Assembly: GCA_018666775.1 (NCBI GenBank)
Contig: JABIXC010000007.1
Coordinates: 32,845 to 96,844 of the forward strand
Source: Rhodospirillales bacterium
Lineage (GTDB): Bacteria; Pseudomonadota; Alphaproteobacteria; SMXQ01
Direction: 5' to 3'
Length of the DNA: 64,000 nt
Position numbers and translations under genes: made by a program. Shown here one piece after another: positions 53,986 through 62,477 of the stretch. The notes beneath the pieces are model-generated. The model saw only the letters and a list, made by a program, of their open reading frames with translations, was not told the origin of the DNA and did not search any database. Each line of letters starts with the position of its first letter. The stretch's first letter is position 1.

Positions 53986-55032
53986 TTATTCCGGCTTCTT
54001 CACGGTGCTAAACATCAGATAACACAATAGTCCGGGCAGGGTCATAATAATGCTCAAAAGCCGATAGGTTAAAAATATAGAGCCATAACCGAGCGCAACA
54101 TTTTCAGCCGTCAATATTGCTAACAACTGATTGAACGCGGCTTCTCCGACCCCGATGCCACCGGGGGTCAAAGGCAATACATTAGCAATCTGGGTTAGGG
54201 TTGTCGCAATGCCTATATCGGTAATGCCCGGCCCGGAAAACCCCAATCGCGCCGCAATAATCACAATCGCAAAAATGACGAAGAGCTGATTGATCGTGCT
54301 TAGCAAAATGGCTGCTACAATCACCTTCGGGTGACCGCGATAGCTTGCAAGGGAATCAAACCCCCTGATGACAAACTGCGCCAGCCGGTTCGTAAATCGA
54401 TTGCGCATCCAATCGGTCAACCCAAAGCGTCGGTTTGACTTCAAAGCCAATGCAAAAAATAACGTACTGCCCAAGACCACTCCGCCGAGAAACAATGCCC
54501 CAAGCAACAAGGTGGTGCTGCCTTCCATGGCTCTGGGAATATAGGGGATTACCATAATAAAAGATGCCAATAACAGGCCCGACAAGGAAGCCAGTCGGTC
54601 AACAAAAATGGAGACGACGGCCTTGACCTCGTTTCCAGACGAAAGGCGTACCGTATAGGCGATGCGCATGGCATCACCACCAATGCCGCCGGGAAGAATG
54701 GGCGTATAGGCAAGGCTTATATAATAGACTTGAAACAAGCTAAAAAATGGAAGCACCAAACCCTGGGATGCAAGCAGCATCCGCCAGCGATACACTGTCA
54801 CCAGGCTCATGGAGAAGACAGAAACACCAACAGAAAAGATATTAACCGGATCTGATACGGCGCGGGCCATCTCTGAAATAGAGATAATCTCCAGCTTGTA
54901 AAGTGCGAAGAGAAGCCCCCCCGCAACCAACATCTTTAAAAAATACCCCAACCACTGTCTGGTTGTAGATTTCCCCAAAGATCCTGTTTTATCCCCTGAT
55001 TGCGGGTTTTCAGTTTCCAAATTTTTATTCAC
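53986..55032 (-). CDS. UPF0104 / lysylphosphatidylglycerol synthase-TM flippase-like protein
   Basis: A 348-residue integral membrane protein with about 8 helices, in the UPF0104/LPG_synthase_TM family. Conserved blocks are TPILPGGIGGDAMRIAY and the LPLTPGGIGVGEAAF segment, the family signature. It resembles the membrane half of MprF and bacterial flippases, and is often found near glycosyltransferases. It starts 8 bp after the aldolase-dehydrogenase stop, so the two are co-transcribed. Direct function in this cluster is inferred. Confidence 0.8.
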   Translation of the reverse strand: MNKNLETENPQSGDKTGSLGKSTTRQWLGYFLKMLVAGGLLFALYKLEIISISEMARAVSDPVNIFSVGVSVFSMSLVTVYRWRMLLASQGLVLPFFSLFQVYYISLAYTPILPGGIGGDAMRIAYTVRLSSGNEVKAVVSIFVDRLASLSGLLLASFIMVIPYIPRAMEGSTTLLLGALFLGGVVLGSTLFFALALKSNRRFGLTDWMRNRFTNRLAQFVIRGFDSLASYRGHPKVIVAAILLSTINQLFVIFAIVIIAARLGFSGPGITDIGIATTLTQIANVLPLTPGGIGVGEAAFNQLLAILTAENVALGYGSIFLTYRLLSIIMTLPGLLCYLMFSTVKKPE

Positions 55033-55040
55033 GGCCTCAC

Positions 55041-57095
55041 CTAACGCAGCGCAGCGGCAATATTGCCACCATCAACGGTCAACACCGCTGCGGTGGTTTT
55101 TTCTGCGCAAGCCAGATCGACAAAGGCCTTGGCGACATCATCGGCATTCACCTCACGACCCAGTAAATTTCCGCTCATATAGTTGCGTGTATCAACACCA
55201 CGGGCACGCGCGCGAGTTTTAATCATGTCATCGGTTAAAAGGCCAGAACGGATACGATCCGCATTTACGGCATTGGATCGAATGCCATCGGCACCATGGT
55301 CCACTGCATATTGGCGCATGAGAAAAAGCGTTGCCGCTTTAGGAAGTCCATAGGGACCAAAATCAGCGCCGGGATTAACGGCTTGTTTTGACGTATTGAA
55401 AAGAAGCACGCCACCGGTTCCCTGCTGCCGCATTATGGCAACGCCGGCCTGTGCCACCCTTTGATGACCATAGAAATTCAGCTCGAAACTATCGCGAAGC
55501 ACTTTTTCATCGACGTCCCCAATTTTTCCCTGCCAAGCACGCCCGGCATTGGAAACCAGAATATCAAGCCCCCCAAAATGTTTGCAAACGGCCCCGAATG
55601 CTGCCTTCACCGAAGTCTTGCTGGTCACATCACAAATCACACCAAATGCCCCTGTCGCCTTAACCGCCTGGTCCAGCATTTTTTGATTAAAGTCCAGGAT
55701 CGCCACTTCAGCGCCTTGGGCCTTGAACGCTCGGGCCGTAGCAAGACCAATACCCGATGCGCCACCGGTGATCGCAACCACATGGCGGGCCAGAGGCTTT
55801 TCAACGGCATTGCCAAGTTTGGCCTGTTCAAGAGACCAATATTCAAGATCAAACATGTCCGCTTCGCCAACACAGTGATAGCGGCCAATGGATTGGGCAT
55901 CTAAAATGGTGCCCACCGTATTGGTCGCAATATCGGCGGCAATTTTTGCAGCCCCTTTTGATGCTCCCGCCCCAAACAAACCAAGGCCCGGCACCAGTAC
56001 GACGCGCGGCATGGGATCGAGTTCTTTTTTGATCCCGCCAAGACGACGATTATTCGTGCGAAAATAATCGTGGTAGCGCTTAACAAAGTCATTCACCGCG
56101 CCCTTTACGCCTACGCTGAATGCCTCAATCCCACCCTTGGCCGGAGCTGGCACGATCAACGGCCAATTCTTGGTGCGGATGGTATGATCCGGCGTCACCA
56201 CCCCGGTCTGGGCATACCGCGCAAGATTTTGCCCACCGACATAAGCACGGATGGCGGGGCTGGTTCTAAAATCGAGGACTTGGCGTTTAATCAACCCCCC
56301 ATCCCCGGCTGTTTGATCGGCAAGAAACCCACGTATGATGGGGGCAACCTCGGCAACGGTCGCCTTCGATGCTGGCAAGCGGGCAGGAACCAGACGGTTT
56401 TTCCGGTGGCCCTTGATATGCGCCTCTGCCATGGACACCTTTTCGATCATCCGTTCATAGGCTTCGCGGGCCGTATCCCCAAACGTGAAAATCCCGTGCT
56501 TATCCAGAATTAACCCATCAACACTTGGGTCTTGTTCAAACACTTCGGCAGCTTTTTTTGCCAAATCAAAGCCCGGCATGATGTAGGGAACGATCCCCAT
56601 ACGATCGCCATAGAGATCGCGACATATTTTCACGCCATTTTTTTGATCGGAAACTGAAAGAATGGCTGTGGAATGGGTATGGTCTACAAATTTGTGAGGC
56701 AAAAAAGCATGAAGCAATGTTTCCACGGACGGGTTTGGCGAGGTCGCATCCAAAAGAGCGCACCGTTGGGCATTGACCATGTCCTCATCGCTGAGCGCAT
56801 CAAGGGTTTTCAAGTCCAAAATGGCATCAAGGCGAACCGCAGGCAGGCCCTCGGGCTCAATATCGCCCATATCCCAGCCAGAGCCTTTGACGCAAAGCAC
56901 ATCCACGCGATTGCCCATCCGATCATTGACCTGTGTCTTGACCGAAGTATTGCCGCCACCGTGCAGAACCAAGGCCGGGTCACGCCCTAAAAGGCGCGTG
57001 GTATAGACCCTGAGTGCCAAGTCCTTGTTCACGCCTTTTTTATGGTAGCGTGCGATATACGCGCGTGATTTCCGTTCTGACCAAATTGATTTCAT
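55041..57095 (-). CDS. Bifunctional class II aldolase / short-chain dehydrogenase
   Basis: A 684-residue fusion. The N-terminal half is a class II (fuculose/rhamnulose-type) aldolase: LHGGGNTSVKT and VDHTHSTAILSV provide the metal-binding His, and LDKHGIFTFG is another conserved block. From about residue 420 a classical SDR follows: VVAITGGASGIGLATARA, LVSNAG and the catalytic YGLPKAAT (Tyr, Lys). Such proteins include rhamnulose-phosphate aldolase/lactaldehyde dehydrogenase-type fusions. ATG 57095 (MKSIWS) is preferred over the ATG at 57131. Context suggests sugar metabolism for surface glycans or aldol cleavage and formation of an unusual sugar. Confidence 0.85.
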   Translation of the reverse strand: MKSIWSERKSRAYIARYHKKGVNKDLALRVYTTRLLGRDPALVLHGGGNTSVKTQVNDRMGNRVDVLCVKGSGWDMGDIEPEGLPAVRLDAILDLKTLDALSDEDMVNAQRCALLDATSPNPSVETLLHAFLPHKFVDHTHSTAILSVSDQKNGVKICRDLYGDRMGIVPYIMPGFDLAKKAAEVFEQDPSVDGLILDKHGIFTFGDTAREAYERMIEKVSMAEAHIKGHRKNRLVPARLPASKATVAEVAPIIRGFLADQTAGDGGLIKRQVLDFRTSPAIRAYVGGQNLARYAQTGVVTPDHTIRTKNWPLIVPAPAKGGIEAFSVGVKGAVNDFVKRYHDYFRTNNRRLGGIKKELDPMPRVVLVPGLGLFGAGASKGAAKIAADIATNTVGTILDAQSIGRYHCVGEADMFDLEYWSLEQAKLGNAVEKPLARHVVAITGGASGIGLATARAFKAQGAEVAILDFNQKMLDQAVKATGAFGVICDVTSKTSVKAAFGAVCKHFGGLDILVSNAGRAWQGKIGDVDEKVLRDSFELNFYGHQRVAQAGVAIMRQQGTGGVLLFNTSKQAVNPGADFGPYGLPKAATLFLMRQYAVDHGADGIRSNAVNADRIRSGLLTDDMIKTRARARGVDTRNYMSGNLLGREVNADDVAKAFVDLACAEKTTAAVLTVDGGNIAAALR

Positions 57096-57231
57096 CTGCC
57101 AATCCTTATCTGGAACTAATCCCCAGTACAATCCCCAGCATTTTTACATCCATGATGCGGGTTAAGCCTCGGTGTTATAGGTGCTATAGAAGGTAAAGAT
57201 AGATCAATTAGCAAGATTGGCGAACACTTCC

Positions 57232-57813
57232 ATGAAACCAGCCATATTTTTGGACCGCGATGGGGTCATTTTGGAACCGGTGGATTACCTGCACCGAGAA
57301 GAAGACATGGCCATCATAGCTGGCATGGAACGCGAAATTGCTTCTCTGAACGCCTTGGGAATTCCTGTCATCGTCATCACCAATCAATCCGCCGTGGCTC
57401 GGGGGATATTGAACGAGGATGCCTTGTCAGAACTTCATGGGGTGATGCGTGACCAATTGGCCCAAACCGGCGCATCCCTGGATGCCATCTATTATTGCCC
57501 CCATCACCCCGATGTTGGAGAACCGCCCTATCGTGCGGCTTGTTCATGCCGCAAACCGGCCCCGGGTATGATCTTGCAGGCGGCCACCGACCTGGAGATT
57601 GATCTGGCCAATAGTGCCTTCATCGGCGATGCCCTGACGGATATAGAAGCAGCGCACAATGCCGGGGTTGGCACCACGGTTCTTGTCTTGACCGGCCATG
57701 GCAAAAAAGAATTTGCGCGCATTGGAACGCAAGGCCCCCAACCAGACATGATTCTGGCCGATGGCCCAACGGCCATTCAAGCGCTCATAGAAATCATGAA
57801 AGACAAAACTTAA
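57232..57813 (+). CDS. gmhB: GmhB-like HAD phosphatase, second copy
   Basis: A 193-residue HAD phosphatase similar to heptose bisphosphate phosphatase. IFLDRDGVIL gives the motif I Asp pair (Asp 8, Asp 10); VIVITNQSAVARG is motif II; the zinc-binding loop is CPHHPDVGEPPYRAACSC; and FIGDALTDIEAAH is motif IV. The conserved spacing of Cys and His resembles GmhB at 43345. TTG 57217 would add MANTS; ATG 57232 is used. The gene is convergent with a minus-strand cluster holding the second HddA and HddC, so a second heptose module is likely. Confidence 0.85.
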   Translation: MKPAIFLDRDGVILEPVDYLHREEDMAIIAGMEREIASLNALGIPVIVITNQSAVARGILNEDALSELHGVMRDQLAQTGASLDAIYYCPHHPDVGEPPYRAACSCRKPAPGMILQAATDLEIDLANSAFIGDALTDIEAAHNAGVGTTVLVLTGHGKKEFARIGTQGPQPDMILADGPTAIQALIEIMKDKT

Positions 57814-57820
57814 TCCGGGG

Positions 57821-58438
57821 CTATCTTGATCTTTGGCACCAATCAACGTAGCGGTAAAATGCGATCAAAGTGGCGGCATCCTGAATTTTTGAGGTATGTG
57901 CCATGTCACTGACTTCATCTATTGAAAAATAAGATACCCCCCCAAGACCAATTTCAGGATCACCCTGGGCTTCCCCCAATCGACAGCTTGGTGCTGCAAA
58001 AACGGCCCCCCGAACGCCAATGGTGCTGGGTTCAGGGAGATAAAAGCCAAGCGAAACAACATCGCCGAGATCACAAGACAGGCCTGTTTCTTCCTTCAAT
58101 TCGCGCAAAGCCGCTTCAACCGGCGTTTCGCCCTCATCAATAAAGCCTCTTGGAACCTCCCACAGGGTTTCAGCTACGGCATGTCGGAAATACTGCTGCA
58201 ACCCGATCGCCCCATCAAGGATTGGTAAAATACAAACACCCCCAATCAGATCATCCCGGCGAACCTGGCCACCAAGGACGATAAAATCGCGAACCTCGTT
58301 CCCATGATCATCGCTGATATGGTCAAGGTAGACATTCCATTTGCTGTTTTGACATCCAATATCCCTGTTCAGCAAACGAACTGGATTAGGGGCGGATTTT
58401 TTAGCGGGTTTCTCACTGTCTGAACCCTGATCAGACAT
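57821..58438 (-). CDS. NUDIX hydrolase
   Basis: A 205-residue NUDIX-domain protein with the Nudix box [22 protein letters not shown], i.e. the GX5EX7REUXEE-type pattern. It likely hydrolyses a nucleoside diphosphate-linked compound such as an NDP-sugar; residue-level substrate prediction is not possible. Start ATG 58438 (MSDQGSD) overlaps the GHMP kinase stop by 8 bp, and the frame upstream runs into that gene. Clustering with the kinase and nucleotidyltransferase suggests a clean-up or salvage role. Confidence 0.8.
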   Translation of the reverse strand: MSDQGSDSEKPAKKSAPNPVRLLNRDIGCQNSKWNVYLDHISDDHGNEVRDFIVLGGQVRRDDLIGGVCILPILDGAIGLQQYFRHAVAETLWEVPRGFIDEGETPVEAALRELKEETGLSCDLGDVVSLGFYLPEPSTIGVRGAVFAAPSCRLGEAQGDPEIGLGGVSYFSIDEVSDMAHTSKIQDAATLIAFYRYVDWCQRSR

Positions 58439-59435
58439 TATTGAGCCCGCCTGGTTCGTAAACGACAATTTTACTGCCGTCGTTATCAATGTCGAAATCG
58501 ACATAGACCAGATTCTTCAGGCGTTCGCGTATTGCGGCTTGTTTTTCAGGCTCGGCAACAAAAACGATGAAGCCCCCGCCTCCGGCACCCAGAAGTTTCC
58601 CCCCTAGAGCACCCGCATCGCATGCTGCATCATAGATTTCATCAATTTTATCGTTAGAAACATTGTCAGAAAATTGCTTTTTCAGGGTCCAGGAGTCATG
58701 GAGCAGCTGACCCAACTCCGGGATGGAAAAGGTCTCACCTGAAATGATTGAGGATGCCTCATCCACCAGTTCCTGCATCTTGTGGCGTTCGCTCATGCTG
58801 TCATCAATCTGGGCGATTTGTTCTTTCGCCACTTCTGATGCAAACCTCGAAAAACCAGTAAAAAACAACATGATAGAGCCAACCAATTCCTGACGACGGG
58901 CCATCCCCATAACAAGAGGATTAACTGAGAAACTGCCATCTTGCCTGAAATCGATGCGATTGAGCCCCCCATACGCTGCCCATATCTGGTCCTGGCAACC
59001 CACACATTCATTAAGCACCTTCTGCTCAATTTTCATGGCTTCTTCGCACAATGCCCGTTTGGTAACCAATTTTCCCCGGGACGCATGAATGTCATGAAGC
59101 AACCCGACAGAGAAAGAAGAACTGGACCCCAGCCCCGAACGCGCCGGCAGATCCGCATCGTGATGAATTTCGACCCCACCCGTTACATTCAGTTCGCCAA
59201 GAATGGCCCGAACCGCTGGATGTTGTATTTCCGAGATTTCCTGGACCAGCTCAACATTGGAATAAACAATCCGATGTTTATGGGCAAAGAAAGGGGGCAA
59301 CGAACGCACCGTCAAATAGCAATATTTATCTATGGCCATCCCCAAAACAGCGCCGCCGTGTTCAAGAAACCATTCGGGATAATCGGTCCCGCCACCAAAA
59401 AGTGAAATGCGAAATGGTGTACGACTAATGATCAT
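58431..59435 (-). CDS. hddA: GHMP kinase (HddA-like), second copy
   Basis: A 334-residue GHMP kinase of the HddA group. [19 protein letters not shown] is the N-terminal substrate-binding segment; [13 protein letters not shown] (~94-106) is the ATP loop; [13 protein letters not shown] is motif 3. Compared with the copy at 34574 it has the same core motifs but clearly distinct sequence, so it is a divergent paralogue rather than a recent duplicate. It probably phosphorylates a heptose 7-phosphate or related sugar at C1. Three bases separate it from the nucleotidyltransferase gene upstream. Confidence 0.85.
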   Translation of the reverse strand: MIISRTPFRISLFGGGTDYPEWFLEHGGAVLGMAIDKYCYLTVRSLPPFFAHKHRIVYSNVELVQEISEIQHPAVRAILGELNVTGGVEIHHDADLPARSGLGSSSSFSVGLLHDIHASRGKLVTKRALCEEAMKIEQKVLNECVGCQDQIWAAYGGLNRIDFRQDGSFSVNPLVMGMARRQELVGSIMLFFTGFSRFASEVAKEQIAQIDDSMSERHKMQELVDEASSIISGETFSIPELGQLLHDSWTLKKQFSDNVSNDKIDEIYDAACDAGALGGKLLGAGGGGFIVFVAEPEKQAAIRERLKNLVYVDFDIDNDGSKIVVYEPGGLNNV

Positions 59436-59438
59436 TGT

Positions 59439-60185
59439 TTACGTGTCTCCCCGCTGAAAAGCCCCTTTCTCCAAAGCTTTGTGGGCCATAGAGAAACTGC
59501 TGGGCGTGCCAATGTCAAGGAATGTCACATCCTTTGAATATGCGCCAATTGTCCCCGGGCCAGTGGATGCCAGAATATCAATTTCCAGAGACAATGCCTG
59601 ATTTTCTGGAATTTCCTGAATTGCTGCACGGGAAAACAGATAAACGCCGGCGCTGACAAAGGCAGGTTTATCCCATGTAGGATCTTTTTCGTGGAAAGAC
59701 AGGATGCGTGCCTTTTCAACCTCTACCCGGCCAAAGCGGTGCGCGTCATCGACATTGGCACAGACAATCAATACCGGAACGCTGGTACCTTTATAAAGGT
59801 CAAGCGCGCCACACAAATCTGCATCGACCAGTGTATCGCCATTGATCACAAGCACTGGATCAGACCCACATGCGTTTCCGGCGAAGCGAAGCGCCCCACC
59901 CGTTCCCAGAGGGGACGTTTCAATAACGGGCACAATTTCAAGGCCATCATCAGCCCGTTTATCGAGATATTCCTCAACCTTGTCAGCCATAAACCCAAGG
60001 GAAAGCACGATGCGCCGTGCCCCATAGATTTTCAGCCAATCCAGCATCCATTCTAAAATCGGACGCCCGCCAACAGGTGCCAAAATTTTCGGGCGATCAG
60101 AAACAACCGACCGAATTCGGGTTCCTTTGCCTCCAGCAAGGATGACAGTATCAATCCCAGCCAAACAACCTTGCTGCTCGTCCAT
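59439..60185 (-). CDS. hddC: Sugar-1-phosphate nucleotidyltransferase (HddC-like), second copy
   Basis: A 248-residue nucleotidyltransferase. The signature loop is VILAGGKGTRIRS (14-26), followed by DRPKILAPVGGRP; SPLGTGGALRFAGNA and VLVINGDTLVDADL cover the sugar and metal sites. Resembles HddC and glucose-1-phosphate thymidylyl/cytidylyl-type enzymes, most likely the partner of the adjacent HddA-like kinase. It is divergent from the 3-dehydratase gene at 60347 with ~160 bp between. Confidence 0.8.
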   Translation of the reverse strand: MDEQQGCLAGIDTVILAGGKGTRIRSVVSDRPKILAPVGGRPILEWMLDWLKIYGARRIVLSLGFMADKVEEYLDKRADDGLEIVPVIETSPLGTGGALRFAGNACGSDPVLVINGDTLVDADLCGALDLYKGTSVPVLIVCANVDDAHRFGRVEVEKARILSFHEKDPTWDKPAFVSAGVYLFSRAAIQEIPENQALSLEIDILASTGPGTIGAYSKDVTFLDIGTPSSFSMAHKALEKGAFQRGDT

Positions 60186-60346
60186 ATTCCTAGCCCAATG
60201 CTCTGGTCATTTCATTTATATCATGACATACATCCACATAACTGGCTAGAATTCGCCCTAAAATGGCGTCCTTCACAGGCTGGGTTGAATGCATTTGCCG
60301 GCGTATATTCCGGTCTCTTTACCCGGCAATCAGTAAAGGTAAAAAA

Positions 60347-61516
60347 ATGTTTTACGAATTAGCCGCCAGTTCCTGGGGTGAAGAAGAACTGGATGCAATC
60401 CAGCGGGTCATTGCAAGTGACCGCTTTACCATTGGTCAAAACGTCGCCAACTTCGAAGAAGAATTCGCCGCCTACCACGGCCGCCGCCATTGCGTCATGG
60501 TCAATTCCGGATCATCGGCCAATCTTGTCGGCATCGCCGCCCTAGCCTTTAAACAAGGCCACCCCCTAAAACCCGGTGATGAAGTTATCGTGCCTGCCAT
60601 TGCCTGGGCCACCACGTATTACCCGCTTTTGCAATATGGGCTGCGTCTTCGTTTTGTGGATGTTGAAAGCGACACCCTCAACATGGACGTTTCACAACTG
60701 GAAAAGGCGCTGACGCCTAAAACCCGAATGGTCATGGGGGTTTCTATCCTTGGCAATCCAGCGGCGCTCGATACGATGCGGCAGTTTTGTGATGCCCATG
60801 ACCTTCATTTTTTCGAAGACAATTGCGAATCCATGGATGCCGAACTGGATGGCAAAAAAGCGGGAACCTTCGGTGATATCAGTACGTTTTCGACCTTTTT
60901 TTCCCACCATATTTCGACCATGGAAGGCGGCATGATCACCACCGATGATGAAGAACTCTTTCATCTGTGCAAATCTCTGAGATCCCATGGGTGGACACGG
61001 GATATCCCGGAAAACAGCCCCATTTGCCCGCCGAAACAAGATGACTTTTCCGAAGCCTATCGCTTCATTCTACCTGGCTATAATGTCCGCCCCCTTGAGC
61101 TTTCCGCCGCCATCGGGTTAGAGCAAATCAAAAAGCTGCCCGCAATGACATCCAGGCGACGTAAAAATCTGGCCCTGTTTCAAAAGCTTTTTTCCGGTGA
61201 CAATCGCTTTGAAATCCAGCGCGAAAATGGCGCCAGTTCCAGCTTCTGCTTTACGGTCATTCTCAATACTGACGTAACCCCATCACGCGATACCGTCATG
61301 GTCGCATTGAAAGAAGCTGATATCGGATTTAGAATGATCACGGGCGGCTGTTTCCCCCGCCACGACGTCATTAAATATTTCGACTATGATTGTCTCGATG
61401 ATCTTCCCAATGCCAACCGGGCCCATGATCATGGATTTTTTGTTGGCAATCATCCATTTGACCTGACGCCGCAAATCACACGGCTTCATGAAGTTCTGAC
61501 TAAAACCTGCGCTTAA
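60347..61516 (+). CDS. ColD-like PLP sugar 3-dehydratase (DegT/DnrJ/EryC1 family)
   Basis: A 389-residue DegT/DnrJ/EryC1/StrS-family protein. The usual Schiff-base lysine is replaced: the active-site region is FFSHHISTMEGG (His 187-188), the same change that marks the 3-dehydratases ColD (His 188) and E1 rather than aminotransferases. FFEDNCES gives the Asp that contacts the PLP ring nitrogen, and RSHGWTRDIP is the ColD-type substrate block. No E1-like Fe-S cysteine set is seen, favouring the ColD type, which removes the 3-hydroxyl of a 4-keto-6-deoxy NDP-hexose. ATG 60347 with AAAGG upstream. An upstream in-frame codon at 60263 adds non-conserved residues. Followed 14 bp later by an epimerase. 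Confidence 0.85.
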   Translation: MFYELAASSWGEEELDAIQRVIASDRFTIGQNVANFEEEFAAYHGRRHCVMVNSGSSANLVGIAALAFKQGHPLKPGDEVIVPAIAWATTYYPLLQYGLRLRFVDVESDTLNMDVSQLEKALTPKTRMVMGVSILGNPAALDTMRQFCDAHDLHFFEDNCESMDAELDGKKAGTFGDISTFSTFFSHHISTMEGGMITTDDEELFHLCKSLRSHGWTRDIPENSPICPPKQDDFSEAYRFILPGYNVRPLELSAAIGLEQIKKLPAMTSRRRKNLALFQKLFSGDNRFEIQRENGASSSFCFTVILNTDVTPSRDTVMVALKEADIGFRMITGGCFPRHDVIKYFDYDCLDDLPNANRAHDHGFFVGNHPFDLTPQITRLHEVLTKTCA

Positions 61517-61530
61517 AGGAACGACAACTT

Positions 61531-62475
61531 ATGGCACAAAATGAAAATATTCTCGTCACGGGTGGTGCCGGTTATCTTGGGTCCACCCTGGTTCCTGCAC
61601 TTTTGGGAAAGGGCTTTGGCGTCACGGCGCTCGATAATTTCATGTTCCGCCAAGACAGCCTGTCCCATGTCTGTCACCACCCGGATTTTTACCTGATCCG
61701 TGGCGATGCCCGGGATGAAAGCACCCTAAAACCCTTGATTGCCAAAGCGGATATTGTCATCCCCCTAGCGGCACTGGTTGGGGCCCCGCTGTGCAATCGC
61801 GATACCCTAGGCGCCATTAGCACGAACCGTGATGCCATTATTACCCTGACCAAGTTATTGTCTAAAGATCAGCGCATCATCATGCCCATTACCAATTCTG
61901 GTTATGGTATTGGGGAAGAAGGCCAATTCTGCACCGAAGAAACGCCGCTTCGGCCGATCTCCCTTTATGGAACGACCAAGGTTGAAGCCGAAGAAGCGGG
62001 CCTGGCCTTTGGCAACACCATCAGCCTGCGGCTGGCCACGGTGTTTGGCATGTCGCCACGCATGCGGCTTGATTTATTGGTCAATGATTTCGTTTACCGG
62101 GCCGTGAATGACCGCTTCATCGTAATCTTTGAGGGACATTTTAAACGCAACTTCATTCATGTGCGTGATGTGGCACGAGGGTTCCTCCATGCCCTTGAGA
62201 ATTTCGAAACAATGAAGGGCGAGCCCTACAATTTAGGCCTTTCTGACGCCAATCTATCGAAGCTGGAACTGTGCGACCGAATCAAGGCGCAGGTCCCCGA
62301 TTTCACCATTGTCGAGGCCGAAATTGGCGAAGACCCGGACAAACGGGATTACATTGTTTCCAATGAAAAAATCGAAAAAACCGGATATGCCCCAGCCTTT
62401 GGTCTGGATATTGGCATCGCGGAATTGATCAAGGGCTATCAGATGATCCGAAATTCAGGGTTTGCCAATATCTGA
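61531..62475 (+). CDS. NAD-dependent epimerase/dehydratase (extended SDR)
   Basis: A 314-residue extended SDR. TGGAGYLGSTL (10-20), ITNSGYGIG region, and the catalytic YGTTK (Tyr 146, Lys 150). Later blocks RLATVFGMSPRMRLDLLVN and KRNFIHVRDVARG are shared with the epimerase at 10843. It acts right after the 3-dehydratase in the same operon and probably reduces or epimerises the keto product, as ColC does in colitose synthesis; this step is inferred. Convergent with the radical SAM gene, 2 bp apart. Confidence 0.85.
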   Translation: MAQNENILVTGGAGYLGSTLVPALLGKGFGVTALDNFMFRQDSLSHVCHHPDFYLIRGDARDESTLKPLIAKADIVIPLAALVGAPLCNRDTLGAISTNRDAIITLTKLLSKDQRIIMPITNSGYGIGEEGQFCTEETPLRPISLYGTTKVEAEEAGLAFGNTISLRLATVFGMSPRMRLDLLVNDFVYRAVNDRFIVIFEGHFKRNFIHVRDVARGFLHALENFETMKGEPYNLGLSDANLSKLELCDRIKAQVPDFTIVEAEIGEDPDKRDYIVSNEKIEKTGYAPAFGLDIGIAELIKGYQMIRNSGFANI

Positions 62476-62477
62476 TG

